Assembly (NCBI RefSeq): GCF_028769735.1
Contig: NC_088171.1
Location: forward strand, 57,505,613 to 57,569,612
Reading direction: 5' to 3'
Origin: Zonotrichia leucophrys gambelii
Lineage: Eukaryota > Chordata > Aves > Passeriformes > Passerellidae
DNA: 64,000 bases
Shown here: positions 24,701 through 37,347 of the stretch, in pieces
How positions within the stretch are numbered: the first letter of the stretch is position 1
Layout of the letters: each line of letters starts with the position of its first letter
The notes under the pieces: model-generated
Databases searched by the model: none
What the model was told of the DNA's origin: nothing
Seen by the model: the letters and a program-made list of their open reading frames with translations, nothing else
Position numbers and translations under genes: made by a program

Positions 24701-25613
24701 TGCTGTTTTTCAAGTCCTAGGTTACTAGAATAACTGAATCCTCTCAATTCCCAGAAATATGGTAATAATAGGCTGGAAGGAGGGAAGAGGTGAAAAGGGA
24801 GTGAAAATGAGTCAAAACAAAGACTGAAGAGATATGACTAACAAAATCAAGCAAAAGGAGGAATAATAGACACTTTTTCTATTAGAACCTAATGAAACTG
24901 GTAGTAGTGGTAGAACAAAGATGTTATTGTTATTCCTACACTTGTGAAATGTGACGACAAAGTCATGAAAGAACAGTTCTGGATTAGGTCCAAAGTGCCA
25001 TTAGCACTTGGACCTAAAATTGAACAAAAAATAACTTATCTTGAAAAAAATGCAAGGAGATTATACCAGTATATTATGCCAAAACTCAAAATCATAACAT
25101 GATGAAACATGTGACACCAAAAAAATTATCATATCTACACAGAGAGTGTTGTATTATATGATCTTTTAATGTTTACAGCTAACAATGGTATTTTCATTGC
25201 AGATACACTATAGGGTAAACACAGCACACAGCCGCACAATCAAGAGATGCACAGATTTGGAGTGCATGGTGTGTGAAGGGATTGAGGTCCAAGTACTAGT
25301 TACAAATTGCAGGTGGAGATATGCAAAGCATAGGCAGGTATTTATTCTACAAAGTATTTTTGTGATTATAGGAAGCATTCAAATTTATACTGTTTGAATT
25401 CTGTGATCTATATCTCTGTAAAGTTGAGTTGACTACTTCTCATAAAATTAAATTTTGTGAGACTGTATAGTCACCGTTCCTGCTTTCTGAAAAATCATAA
25501 AATAAATAGCTAGAAAAGTCAAAGGATTTTCAAGGACTTCATGAACAATAAAGCTCAGTTCATACAGGGAAGAAGGTATACCCAGTCCTGATGGACAAGA
25601 ATATATATTTACA
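21736..25613. other. AT-rich stretch, no gene seen
   Basis: No recognisable repeat or exon apart from a hairpin at 24985-25017 and a small palindrome (CTGATCC-T-GGATCAG) near 23846. Frames at 22501-22779 and 24222-24656 are unsupported. Confidence 0.5.
24985..25017. repeat. Imperfect inverted repeat, 14-base arms
   Basis: TTAGGTCCAAAGTGC and its complement (with one A missing) face each other across a five-base loop. No flanking duplication or transposon end is visible. Confidence 0.7.
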
Positions 25614-26025
25614 TGTTGGAGATTTTTTTCAGAAATGGCTTGGAAGGCAGCTGTGGGGGACTTCACAGCTCACACAGGTTGTTTCTGTAAACAGCAGAGG
25701 TTCTCAGGTTGTTTTTAATTACAAGTAAAAGTGACAAACATGAAGGCCTTGAGAACCTTGCATATCAGAGTTCTCAGGCAGCTTTCTCATAACAAGTGGA
25801 TGTTCTATCTTTGGCTGTTTTGGGAAAGCAAAAATAATATTGAGAACCCCAATCTTGGTATTGGAAACATAAGGAGGAGTTGGTATGTTATCTCTGACCT
25901 ATTGTGAGCTCAGATTTTGCAATATGCATGAACTTAATTAACACGGTTATAAAAAGTGACTGATTGATGAATAAACCGGAGTTGATGCTGATCAATGAAA
26001 GGTGGGTCTTCTCCCTCCATCTTCA
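25614..26025 (+). mobile_element. Solo LTR, 412 bp, copy A, plus strand
   Basis: Starts TGTTGGAGATTTTTTTC and ends CTCCATCTTCA. TATAAAA lies at 25948-25954 and AATAAA at 25970-25975, so the transcription signals sit about 15 bases apart near the 3' end, as in compact LTRs. A reversed copy lies at 53515-53923. Both sides of copy A carry ATATTTACA (25605-25613 and 26026-26034), a perfect 9-base duplication, longer than the 4-6 bases usual for retroviruses. No internal sequence remains. Confidence 0.85.
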
Positions 26026-26034
26026 ATATTTACA

Positions 26035-28006
26035 GACTAACGGAGAGTAAACTGCTAATTTTGTATTTAACAGCATCTTTTAGATGAGGTGCTTCTTACA
26101 CTACTACTTACATTTACTTGCTGGATTCTGATCAGGGAAATTCTGTTATGTCAAAGAGAGGTTTGGCAGTTTCACTTTTGAAGAAAAAAGAACATAATGG
26201 TATTGTAAAATGCTCTTTGTTTAAGAAATGCTCAGCAGCTGAAAGTGAAACAAAATAGAAGCCAGAGAAGCAATAGAAATGACTTGATAGTACAAACTCA
26301 GTAGTTGCTACTTCTCTTTGTTCCTGCTTTTTTCTTCCTGTCCGTCTTTCAAAAATCCAGACTTGAGATTAAAACACTCCGACATTGGAAAATCAACACA
26401 GAAGAAAATTCATTGGCATATCCAGATTATAGGTGTAAAGCATGCACAGAGTACCAGGCTGCAAAGTACAAGATATGCGCTGCTCTGGTTATCTGCTTTT
26501 TAAATATTTCAGGTTTGATTTTCTAATGGCACAAATATGACAAGGCAGCAGTTAAGGCATTTATCCTCGTCACTCTTCTGTGATCAAAGCACTCTCAAGG
26601 CCTATCATGGAAATATCTGCAATCACGGTAGCGGCGCACTCAATTTTAAAGGTTAAAATCCTTTGAATATAGTAACATCAAAACCAACAAGAACAAATAA
26701 GCATATGCCACTCATTAAAGGGAGACATTGTTCTTGCCACACTCTTTTTAATACATCAGTGATTTTTCCTCAAAGAAGACGTGAATCACCAGATTCAGTG
26801 AACAAAGTCAGAGTTTTGAACTGGACAGGTACCAATCTACAGAAATGAAAACATTTCCATTTTAGCATCAGAGTGAGACCAAGGGTAAGCAAGAGGAGTC
26901 CCAGAAGGCCAAAGAGGAAAGACCTAGAGTTCTTCCCTACAACTTCAATAATATAACTTAAAAGCCCTGTTCTACCTGGAAAAAGGGTTTCTCAGTCCTA
27001 GGATGACAGAAAACATACAATGATTGGCTACAACAGTTTCTGTTTTCCCTTTGCTTTGAAAAAATTATCAAAACAAAAATCCATTAATTGCTTCCCTAAA
27101 AAACTTAAGAGTGGAAATAAAACTGATGTTCTCCTTACATAAAAAAATAAATAAAATTAGAGAGCCTGTTGAACATATTGATGTTCCCTACAGAGTCATA
27201 TCCAGCTCCATGCTGTGTCAAGTTAGTATAGTTATTGTTCCCTGTAGCTTTTCTTCATGAAGGATGAGGACTTAAAAAAATCAACAAAATAAAAGGCTCT
27301 CTAATGTAAAAGAAACACTCATTTCTGCTGGTCATTGATGCAGATAGAGTAAGAAATGACACCTAAATTTATCTGCATGTTTAATTTTGAAGAACTATTA
27401 AAACTACATCTAACTCCTATGAAATTGAGCATTCATGCCTAATAGTACAGGCCTAGTGTCTGCTTGCAGATGAAATTTTACAAAGCTTAGCATAAAAAGA
27501 TTAACCTCTTGGTACTGATTCTGAAATTCATTATACCCTTTATTCATTGTACCCTTTATACATTATACCCTTTCAGATATTCAGTTTATTGTACGTGTGG
27601 TCTTTTCACTTAGTAGCATTGTCAAATACAATATTATGCAGCTTGATTTGAAATACAAAACTAAATCTGTTTTCTAAAAAAGGCAGAGGAAATAAACATT
27701 TTAAGAAATGCTTGTAACATTCTATTTAAGCAACTAATGCTGCTGCACGAGACAGATTGAAGGCTGAAACCTTGCAATAGACAGAATTCTTTGCAAGTCC
27801 ATTGTGATACAGCAATAAAATGTCTCATTTAGAAAATGTTATGAAGACTGCTAAGAGACCTACAGAAACATATTCTTTAGTAGGAGCATGTTAGTATTAC
27901 ATGTAGGAGCATGTCACATGGCACTACTTTATAGTCAGATGTCTAACAACACCTAAAGAATATTTAGCGTGTTAAATCAATTTTGAATTTTTTTTTTTTG
28001 TCTTGT
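26035..28006. other. AT-rich stretch, no gene seen
   Basis: A small duplication of an ATACCCTTTAT-like unit occurs three times at 27534-27572. Otherwise nothing is recognisable; overlapping frames at 26305-26526 are unsupported. Confidence 0.5.
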
Positions 28007-28785
28007 TGTCTTGGTTTGAGACAATCTAAAGAAGAACATTCTGGAATGAGTTGTCTCCCCCTCTACGTTCAACCAATCCCTTTCCACCAATAAGAATTGA
28101 ATATTAGTAGATATAAGTGAAAAAATAAGTTTACTAACAAAAAGACAGGCAAGAGAAAAAAAAAGTAAATTACTGCTAGATACCAAATTATTAAAAACTC
28201 ACACCCCCAGCCCCACAGGAACACAGAGAGACGTGAAATGTCAGAAATACCCTCCCTAAGATAGCACTGGGCAGGGACGGCCTCAGGCCTGTAAGACAAA
28301 GGGACAAGATAGTGTCAGATCCTTCTTGGGAAGGCAGGAGCTTCACAGAGCAGTTCCAGCAGCAGACGACAGTCCAACAGCTTATCTGGAGTCAACCTCC
28401 TCCCTATGGACACGGACAGCAGGGCAGGCAGGGCCAGGCAAAGCAGCTGAGCTGGAGCCACTTGGTGTTTTCTCTTCTTGGCTGAGCACTGTGGATAGTG
28501 ACCCAGACTGAGGCTGGGGATGCTCTGCTGCTGTTGGCATGATGCCTCAACTGCAGACAGGCACCTGCAAAATTCATCCCAAGGCAGGTCAAAACTGCTC
28601 ACTGCAATCTCTCTGAGCCGAAGAAAAAAAAACAGAAAAGCAAAAGCGAACACAAAAAGAGAAGAAAAAACCTTTGCATGAGCAAAGACCAAGAAGCCTG
28701 TGAAGCAAATGCCACATGGCAAAGACCTGGAAGCTGCCTGGGATCACCAATTTAATAAATGCCATTGACAGCATCCCTCACACAT
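28007..28785 (+). mobile_element. LTR-like element starting TGTCTTGGTTTGAGAC
   Basis: A sharp TGTCTTGGTTTG start, similar in its first bases to the other ERVL-type LTRs here, opens a stretch of balanced composition that ends near 28785 at CATCCCTCACACATACA. Neither target duplications nor a clear TATA/poly(A) pair were found, so the right end and even the strand are uncertain. Resemblance to passerine LTRs is from memory only. Frames on both strands inside it are noise. Confidence 0.45.
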
Positions 28786-29128
28786 ACAAGGTTCTCATTT
28801 GTAGTGTCTTAAACATACAATAACAACTTTTGGGTATAGGTATATATGGAATACAATAGCATTATGAATTGTATCAGTACACATATACTGAATTAGGAAA
28901 TAAAAGTACAACAAACTACGGCTCTAAGTGATTATTTCAGAATCATGTTTTCCTTCTGTTTTTCAGATTCCAATTTCTTATTACATCTCCTCATATATTT
29001 TTGCTTAATCTGCTAACCTAACTGTTGAATTTGAACATAAACACTATAATTGAAGAGAAGTAAGGCAATTTTTTATTATTTATGTTGAGAGAGGAACTAA
29101 TGAAGCAGAAATATCTTCCCTAGAAAGG
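28786..29128. other. AT-rich spacer between two LTRs
   Basis: Nothing recognisable; unique-looking AT-rich sequence. Confidence 0.5.
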
Positions 29129-30034
29129 TGTGAGAGTCTGTCCAAATTTTCCCTCATCTGCCTCACGATCGTCATTTGAGGACCACTGAAGAGAAGACCC
29201 CCCTGTCTTCTCTGTAGGACAAAGTTACACACACCACGGGCCTCGAGACCTGAGCACAGTGCTAAGCTATTGTTCACAGGTGTTGTCTGCTGTATGCTAC
29301 ACTGAGCCCAATGAGAAGAAGAAGGGGGCACTGTGCCCTTTTTGCAACAATAGTCTTGGAAGCTGTCCCACTTCTCGGCCTGGCTGGACTTCTCCTGAGT
29401 TTTGGGTGGTCTCCCACAGAAGACCTTCACCTGTTTTACAACCACTGTGACAGACAGACTGAGATGTAAGAAGCCTCTCCATCAAGGACTGAGATGTGAA
29501 ACTCTATGTGAAAAAGGCCCCTCTCCTCCTTCCAAGGACTGGGACTGAAACCCCCAACCTGCGGGAGGTGTGTGGGGGAGGCAAGCTGACCAAAGTGAGA
29601 TGTTTTCCTGCAGGTTGTGACCACTGGACCACGAAGACAATGGCTCTCGCCTGCTGCTGAGAAAATAGACTGTGTGTACCCTTTCCAAATAAACTACCTT
29701 TGATTTGGTTGCAAAATCCATTCCCCCTTCCCTCATTGAAAAAGAGTATAATTGAAGTCCAGATGAACTGCACCTCTGAGATCTCCCCGACGTAACAGGC
29801 AGATCCTCAACTGGACTGGACCAAAGGACTTCGTCTCTATGTTTGGTAGCTATATCCCCGCCCCCCCCCCCCCCCCTTTTCTCTCTCTTCCTCCATCTTT
29901 TTCTCTCCCTTAATCCCTCTATCACATTTTGCTGTGGTTATTCAATAAAGGTATATTGGTTTTGATTATTACTGCAAATCCCCTGTGCCATGTCAGTTTT
30001 TTGCACCCTGAGATCAAATCCACGAACCATCACA
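29129..30034 (+). mobile_element. LTR of about 906 bp, ERVL-like, plus strand
   Basis: Starts TGTGAGAGTCTGTCC and ends CCACGAACCATCACA. It holds an AATAAAC near 29687 and the main poly(A) signal TTCAATAAAGG at about 29940-29950, followed by about 85 bases of U5-like sequence. A run of 16 C lies at 29861-29876 followed by a pyrimidine tract. Flanks AAAGG and AAACT share only three bases, so target duplications have decayed or the ends are off. Several overlapping open frames on both strands (up to 147 codons, minus) are consequences of its composition. Confidence 0.65.
29861..29876. repeat. Poly(C) run, 16 bases
   Basis: Homopolymer inside the LTR, preceded by ATATCCCCG and followed by a TTTTCTCTC pyrimidine tract. 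Length is likely to be polymorphic or mis-sequenced. Confidence 0.85.
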
Positions 30035-30494
30035 AAACTTGTCCATGAGGACGGATCGTAGCAGAAGGTCAGAAAAGGTAACAAATGGTCAGAAACTAGA
30101 AAGTGTTAGAATCAACATCTGTTACTTTTGGTACAAAGACTTCCTATATTTACACCAAAATGTTCATCCAAAAGGGGTTTCTAACCAATTATGAAAATGT
30201 GTTCGGTAATTTCCCTTTACTGAGAGGATATTTTCCCCTTCAAACAGTAAATCTAGTATCATAAATTGCTCTGATATTCTGTATATTTCTTTCTTCCTAA
30301 ATTTATTTATTACTAATACTCTTAGCAAAAATTTTAAAATAAGATTAACTGATGAACGTAATAGGAAACAAGCAAGCAAGGGGAACTTCTTCTGAGGCTA
30401 GTGGGAGTAAGGTCAGGTGATGTGTGCGTGTTTATATGTAGTAGCAAGTTTCTGACCATTTTCATTTAAATTATGGGTGCTTCATTCTGCTCCT
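30035..30494. other. AT-rich spacer, no gene seen
   Basis: No recognisable element between the LTR and the CR1 relic. Confidence 0.5.
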
Positions 30495-31490
30495 CTTGCT
30501 TCTCTTCCAGTTCAGAATGTTAAGTACCCAGAGAACAACCTTACCAGTAAAGACTGAGGAAATGAAGGCATCAAGTATCTTAGCCTTTTCCTCATCCTTT
30601 GTCCCTCATCCTTTGTCCCTCTGTGTCCCCTTGCATGCAATAAAGGATGGAGAGTCTCTTTTACCCTTCCTTTGCTGCTGATCTATTTATAGAAGGTGGT
30701 TTGGGTTGATTTTAGGGTTTTGTATGGTAGTAGTAAAATTAAGTTCTAGTTGGACTTTGGTCCTTCAAATTTTCTCACTGCAGAACATCATGACATTCCT
30801 CTAGTCCTCCTAAGTTATCTACCTCTTCTTCCAAAGGCCATAAACTCTTATTTTTTTTGTCCTGAGTTCCAGCCAAAGCTTTCTGTTCAGCCAGACTAGT
30901 ATTCTTACCCCATCTCATCTTTTGGCACATGGGCATTGACTTCTGTGTCTTTTAGATTTTCTACTTAAAATATGTCCTGCCCTACTGGAGTCCTTTGCCC
31001 TTCAGGACTGCCTCCCAAGGGAATCTCTCAACCATGATCCTAAACAGGCCAAAATCTGTCCTCTGAATGTCTAAGGTGGCCATTCAGCTGATCCCCCTCC
31101 TTACTTTTTTGACAATTGAAAAAATAAGGCAAAGTGAAGGCATGATGTGCCCAAGAAAGTCTCCAACAATCACAACAATAACAAGTCCGTCTCAGTTCCT
31201 AAATGGGAAGTCCAGCAGGGCATGTTCCCTGGTTGGCTTGCTCACCAGCTGTGTCAGGAAGTTCTATTCCACACACTCCAAGAACCTTCTAGACTTTACT
31301 TTCTGCTGTATTTAATTTCCTTCAGACATATGGAAAGTTTAGGCCTCTCACAAGAGCAAAGGCCAGTAACCATGAAACTTCTCCAAGGTGCTTATAAAAT
31401 AATTTATCTGCCTCATCATCCTAGACAAATGGTCTATAATAAAGAACAACCAACTTTCTCCTCAGGTTACCTTAGCTTTGTTGTGAGCTA
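30495..31490 (-). pseudogene. CR1 ORF2 relic: endonuclease C-terminal half and linker
   Basis: Read on the minus strand from 31490: a VLYYRPF piece, DDEADKLFYKHLGEVS, a degraded GDFN endonuclease block (RGLNFP), RFLECVWN, a CWTSHLGT-like remnant, and near 30570 the linker TKDEEKAKILDAF then SSVFTGK. This order matches the CR1 ORF2 endonuclease followed by its linker to reverse transcriptase. Neither the 5' end nor the reverse transcriptase is present. The endonuclease Asp of GDFN is lost. Plus-strand frames of 82 and 114 codons here are antisense shadows. Confidence 0.85.
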
Positions 31491-33774
31491 GTTGAATTTA
31501 GAGTGCTTGGTAAATCCATTACACGCATTTATGAATGCATATATAAATTATTTTTTCTGAAAACAAGCATTTCATTGGCATATAAATAATGCAAAGTCAT
31601 TCAACACCTTGCTCCTCCTAAAAAAAACATATTGATACAAATCCACGCAGATAAATAGTCCATCATAAGGCACTGTAAAAGTTAAGGCTCACATACATTC
31701 TTATCTGTTATGGATTTTGCTGTAAATGGAAAGAAACCCAAAAGATATCTGCTTTCAAATAGAAACTTCTAACATCAACATGAAATAATATCAAGTGATA
31801 TATGAGAACAATTTCTCTATGATACAAAGTTTGATTGGATAATTTGAAAGGAAAGAAACTTAAGATTTGTCAAACAGAAGGCAAGTATTAGTAATTAGAA
31901 ACATGACAAGCTGATTACTTCCTCTGGGACAAAAGTAATTTGGTTGTTGGTGGAACTCATAGGATTATTATGGGGCAGATTTGTAAGATCCTCTTATCAA
32001 GAAAACACTGCGTATCAGCATCTAGTAAAAAGACATCCCTTCAACTCATTTTGCTATGCCACAACACCTAGAAAATACTGTACGTTTCAATGCGTATTTT
32101 CCTATTCTGGTCTAAACTCTGTACTATGTTCATTATATCCAGTTAACAACTGCATAATCAAGAGAGATAAAAGTTGAGGCAGCAGAGATTATTAGAATTT
32201 TGTAGAAAACATGGGAAAAGCTACATATCCTCAGATAACAGTAAAAAGTGTGAAGACAGCTAGAATAACTGTATCCATTTACCACATTCTACTTGTCAGC
32301 AATAGACTTCTATTCCTGTAGTTGGGAAGTAACACAATACACATGCCACTCATAAGCTGACCTCTTCTAGGCATGATACACAACAAAGAATATTAACATT
32401 GCTGAGGTCCTCTTCTGACTTACAATGTATGTGTGGTGTACTTTACAGGGTCATGCAATTTTTTTCCCTGAGTGTTATTAGGAAATTTTAATGCTCTTAC
32501 AGAAATCCAAGTTTCTGAAGATTATAACTGACTAGATGATATTGGCAATGTCACCGTAGCAGCACTGCAGGACTTTGACTTCACTTTCAAGAGCATAGAA
32601 GACCCTTACACAGTGTGACTTCTACTGCTTCACAATGCACATTCATACCAATACTGATCTGGATAATTATCTAGTTGTGGAGTTAATGCATATGGTTTCA
32701 CTTTATATCAATCTTTCCTGTGCTTGCTGTGTTGCTTTTGGCAAGATCATAAAAAATATGACTCAACCACTTGTCAGCACAATTTTTATGAACTAAGAAT
32801 AACTAACTAGGAAGCAAGCTTGTCTCTAAAGTAAAACCTTAATTATTCATTTTTGAAGCATTGTGTTTGAAGTGAAATTAGCAAGAGATAGTTTTGTAAG
32901 TTTCCCAATGATTAGGAAACATGACTGGAAATGCTCAAGGGATGTGTGTAACCAGCCAAATATATGAATAATTAAAACAAATGTGCCTTGCTTCACTAGT
33001 GACTGAAGTTTCCAACATCTTACTAAAATAATGATGGGTTTTTTAATTCTTAATTTAAGATCATTATACATTTACTATAAAATGCCCAAAAGCTAACACC
33101 AAAAGCAATATTCCTCTGGACTTGCTGCCCCATTAGCACAACAAAAATCTAACTTTTCCTATGTGTTCCTTACTTCATGGTCCTGAAGCCACTGAGCAAG
33201 ATGTGCTTGGGACTGAGTACATGAATATCTGCTTAGAGCATAGACCATTTTCAGTATTTGAAGAGAAAAGGCACATTTATTTATCATGGAGAGGATTATA
33301 CTAAGATATCTACTACTTGTATATATTTGCAGTGAAGTACAGCAAATCCACTGTCATGCACTACCCATCTGTTATTACCTGGCTAATTTATTTGAGAAAA
33401 CACTTTTTGGTTAGTGGAGGATCTTTACCTTAGAAAGACTGAATATAAATTTGTGATAAGATATGAAGATCTCCATCCTGCTTCCCAGAACAACTGGGGG
33501 TTTTGTCCTGTATTCTCTTGTGTTTTGCCTACTTTAAGGCTAAACTATTTAAATATTAACATTGCCTGTGAAAAACCTTTCAATTGAATTACACAGCACT
33601 AGTCAGCAGAAAAATTATTTCCTGATAGCATAATCTGATATGGCTGTCATATAGCACCAACAAGTTTTAGAGTTGGATGAATCTCAAAATCCTTTTTGTG
33701 TAACTTGCACTAAAGATATCAATCCATACTTTGTTTATATCTGGATAGAAGGTGCTTTCCAACTCTAATTAAGT
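31491..33774. other. AT-rich stretch, no gene seen
   Basis: No repeat family or exon recognised. Frames are short and unsupported. Confidence 0.5.
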
Positions 33775-33775
33775 A

Positions 33776-33846
<71 letters not shown>
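33775..33846. repeat. (ATT)n microsatellite, about 23 units
   Basis: An uninterrupted run of TTA/ATT triplets about 70 bases long. Purity suggests it is young or still slipping. Confidence 0.98.
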
Positions 33847-33848
<2 letters not shown>

Positions 33849-34345
33849 TTTCTTACAGAGGGAAAATAAATTCCCAAAATCTTTGCCTATTCTTGGATAA
33901 CTGTAACTACTTCCAATGTTTCTTTGGCACAAAAATCTTTTTGATTCCCAAAGAAACCTTACAGGATTTTCAAGCAATATTCTCAGTTCTGTGATTCTAT
34001 GTGAACCACTGTTTGACAGCCAAAATTTCCTCTTTTCACAGAGTATTCCCTTCGAACTAGCACATCACAAAATCTGGTTTACATTACTGGTTTCTACTCC
34101 AGCTTCAGGATAAATTAATCACCTCTTTTTACTGTTCCTTCCTTTGCCTCATTTGTTGCCATTTTCTTCAAGTTGGGATCCAGCCAAAATGTCATAATGC
34201 TCCACTCTTAGTCATTCATTAGAAATTATTTTCTTACCTGAAAACAGCAATAGCTAGTTCTACCACAGATTAATGACTAGGTGGGCTCAAGTGTACCATA
34301 CCTTTACTTTAAGAACAGATCAGCTTAAAAAATCAAATATGTGAA
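33847..34345. other. AT-rich spacer between two microsatellites
   Basis: Nothing recognisable. Confidence 0.5.
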
Positions 34346-34494
34346 GATGATGATGATGATGATGAAGATAGAAGAAGAAGATGATGATGATGAAGATGAT
34401 GACTATGATGAAGAAGATGAAGATGATGAAGATGAAGATGAAGATGATGATGATGATGATAGAAGAAGATGAATATAGAAGAAGATGATGATTC
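34346..34494. repeat. Compound (GAT/GAA)n purine-rich microsatellite
   Basis: About 150 bases of GAT, GAA and AGA triplets with three near-copies of GATAGAAGAAGATGA-like blocks. The minus strand gives poly-His or poly-Ile frames of 61-64 codons, which are artefacts of the triplet repeat and not genes. Confidence 0.95.
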
Positions 34495-37205
34495 AAGAAT
34501 AACAATATTCATTTTAGCAAAAGCCATTCAAAATAAAGGGGTTTGAAAAGTTGACAGTTTCTTGAGATTTGTTTCTGATCACACTGCTCATACAATATGT
34601 GTAGCAAACAAGTACATAAACCATAGATTTAAGCAGAAAGATATTAGAATTTTTTAATACCAACCGAAGCATTGCAATGTCCATATGCTTTCCCTGTTTG
34701 AAAATCTGGATAATACTTCCATAACTTAAGGGGATCATAGGGATAGAAACTTCAAGGAATGAAAAGTGCTTTAGTCCTGACTTAACATGGTCCAGCAAGT
34801 ATCTAAATCCCCCAGCTAATGAATATCATTAATTTCAATTTTATCTGTTTCTGATTGCAATTACTTTCTTACTGCCTTTTCATGTTGCAATACTTAGGGC
34901 AGTTCAAGTGCATTTCAACTTTAATGGTAGAGATTTCAGATTATGAATTATTTTATTCTGTTATTTTTAAAAAATAAGTACTCGTGTAACAAAGAAAGCC
35001 TCTAATATAACAAGGTACTATGCGTGAGTAACTGGTAACTGTACACAAGTGCAAGACTTTCCTATCATTGTAAGGCAAACACACAGAGTAAATAAATTAG
35101 CTTTGTGCTAATTTTAGTGCTTGATAAAGGAGAAGAAATTCCCTAGCTAATTCATTCAAATACAGTAGTGCTATATGGGGTTTGGTTGTCACAAAGCAGT
35201 AACTAATAGTTATTGCAACACTGTAGAAAAGACATTTAATTCTAGATAGACCTGAAAGAAAGCATTCTGCTGAATATAATCAATATATACAATATGTACA
35301 AGATACTTTTACAGGAGCTTAGTGCAGGGATTCCCTGAAAAGGTGTGTGATATTTAATTGTTTAGATCTTAGAAGTTTTATGGTTGTGAAATCAAGGGCA
35401 GTAAATGAATTCTTTTTTCCTTATGGTTATTCTGAGATAACTGTATTTTAAATTTAATCACTATCAAAGCAAAGAAAGATGTTACAGCATAAATCCTGCA
35501 TTAAGATCAGTCTATGTAATTGCAGTGTTTCACTTTGCCTGTGAAGTCTGTGGCCTTCTCAAAATTCAATATAGAAATATAATAACAGTCCAAGGCTAGA
35601 GAGGTGATTTTGGAGCCTCAAAAAGTATGATTACATATAGAATATTTTCCCATTTACACCAGCCATTAAAAAATAAAAGAAACAAAGAAACAAGAAAGAA
35701 AGAAAATAGGAAACCATGAACTGACTCTTACAGAAAATATGGCAGTCTAGGCCAATAAAGTTTTCTGGCATATATATAGGGGTAAAAACCAACTGAAAAT
35801 ACAGAAATATAGCTTTATTAAAAGGATTAATAAATTCTTAATAAATAGATCGACATCTATAACAGGTATTGAGCTCATTCATATTTGTTTCCTTAATAAG
35901 TAATAAGCTAGTAATATTGGCATACTCTTAAAAGACTGTCTTGGCAAGAAATCATTAGTTGTTTCATAATAAATATTTTACACATAGTGTTTATTCTTAT
36001 AAACGTGACTGAGTCAAGCTTAATCCCACCTTTAATAATATTATTCACATGTGATCAACTTGTTGTGACTAACAGCTCTACATCTTTGTTAGGATGAAAT
36101 CCATAAATGTGACTTTTAATAAAGCCTGATTCCCCTGTAGGTATGAAATGGTGAAGTGAATTTCAAGAAGCTCTTTGAGGTTGTCAGCTTCTTCCTTCCC
36201 TTCCCCTTGACTCTTCCCTCTCCCTTTCCTTATGCAAACACACATGCTTTGTCATTTTGAAAGGACTCCAATGGAACACAAAAGATATAGGATGTACAAT
36301 TCACCTGTAGAGATGTTGTTCAGGAAAATGTAGCAATTAATGACTATCCAGTCAAAGATAAATATAAAACTTTCTATTTCAAATTTCTCAGATGTCAATT
36401 CTGCCAAGTACTATTTTCCACATAACTCAAGGTAGATGAAAATTCAATTTCTGTCCTTGAAAATAGTGTGTCTGATACTTTATGAACTGCCTTGTTTTCC
36501 AGATACTAAAATGAAGGAAAGATCTTTTCACTGGCCTTAAACAGTTTGCTTTTCTGTCATAAATCACAGAAAAAAAAAAAAGTTTAAACAATTTTGCAAA
36601 CCACACACCTATCCTTAATCTGTTCATCTCTTTGTTCACACAGCCAATCAAATATTCAAGATAAGTTTTTTGAATTTCAAAGCTTTCTTTTCATTATTTC
36701 AGTTCCTATTATTATCAATACCGGTATGAAAGGAATCTAGTATGATGGAAAAAACTTCCTTTTACTGAAGTATTTCAGAATCCAAAAATGAGGGGCTTGC
36801 TGCTTAGATCTAGGTATTTACAGCTTGACACACTGTTCATTTTAGTACAAACCCCCCAAGATTCCAATATTAGATAATAAAATAATATGTTTCAGTTATG
36901 AAGCTAGTTTAGTTTACAGCTCCTTCTATTTAAAATTTTGCTTTCCTTAAGATACTGTTCCTAAATGCAAAACTTTCCTTTTCTCTGTAACTCAGCTACC
37001 AGAAGATTTGTCAGTACCTAATTGACACAGTATCTTCTCAGTACCTGTCATACCTGTCCTCAGCCTTTGTTGAAAACATGCAATTTTTTGACAGGGCATA
37101 GAGGCAATATACTTTTTTATCTGATTGCTAGTTGACAAACATGAGCCAACTATGCTTCTTGGAACCACAAGGCATGATAAAAATCACCCATTTCAATTTC
37201 ATTTT
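34495..37205. other. AT-rich stretch, no gene seen
   Basis: Contains a GAAA-rich patch at 35675-35706 and a poly(A) run near 36571. No element or exon is recognisable. Confidence 0.5.
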
Positions 37206-37347
37206 TATGAGTGCTTAAATAGAGCTGTGCTTTCTCATGTATGTTTATATAACTATGTGTTCAACCACAAAACAAAATTTTATGAGTGCTAAATAGAGCT
37301 GTGCTTTCTCATGTATGTTTATATAACTATGTGTTCACCCACTTTTG
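37206..37347 (+). repeat. Tandem duplication, period about 75 bp
   Basis: The unit beginning TATGAGTGCT and ending ACTATGTGTTCA occurs at 37206-37262 and again at 37281-37336, differing by one missing T and nearly identical otherwise. The near identity implies a recent duplication. Confidence 0.9.

Noticed and set aside
25185..25397. 70-codon frame with several Cys residues
   Set aside because: A Cys-x-x-Cys-like spacing is visible, but there is no family match, splice site or homologous copy to support a zinc-binding exon.
29482..29925. 147-codon minus-strand frame with Gly/Arg-rich start
   Set aside because: It is antisense to an LTR, and the Gly-rich part is the complement of the poly(C) run.
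31067..31491. 82- and 114-codon plus-strand frames
   Set aside because: The minus strand reads as CR1 endonuclease and linker, so these are antisense shadows.
33775..33846. Possible CRISPR or other regular array
   Set aside because: The regular pattern is a plain ATT microsatellite without repeat-spacer structure. No array exists in the window.
34320..34527. His-rich and Ile-rich open frames
   Set aside because: They are the three-frame reading of a GAT/GAA microsatellite.
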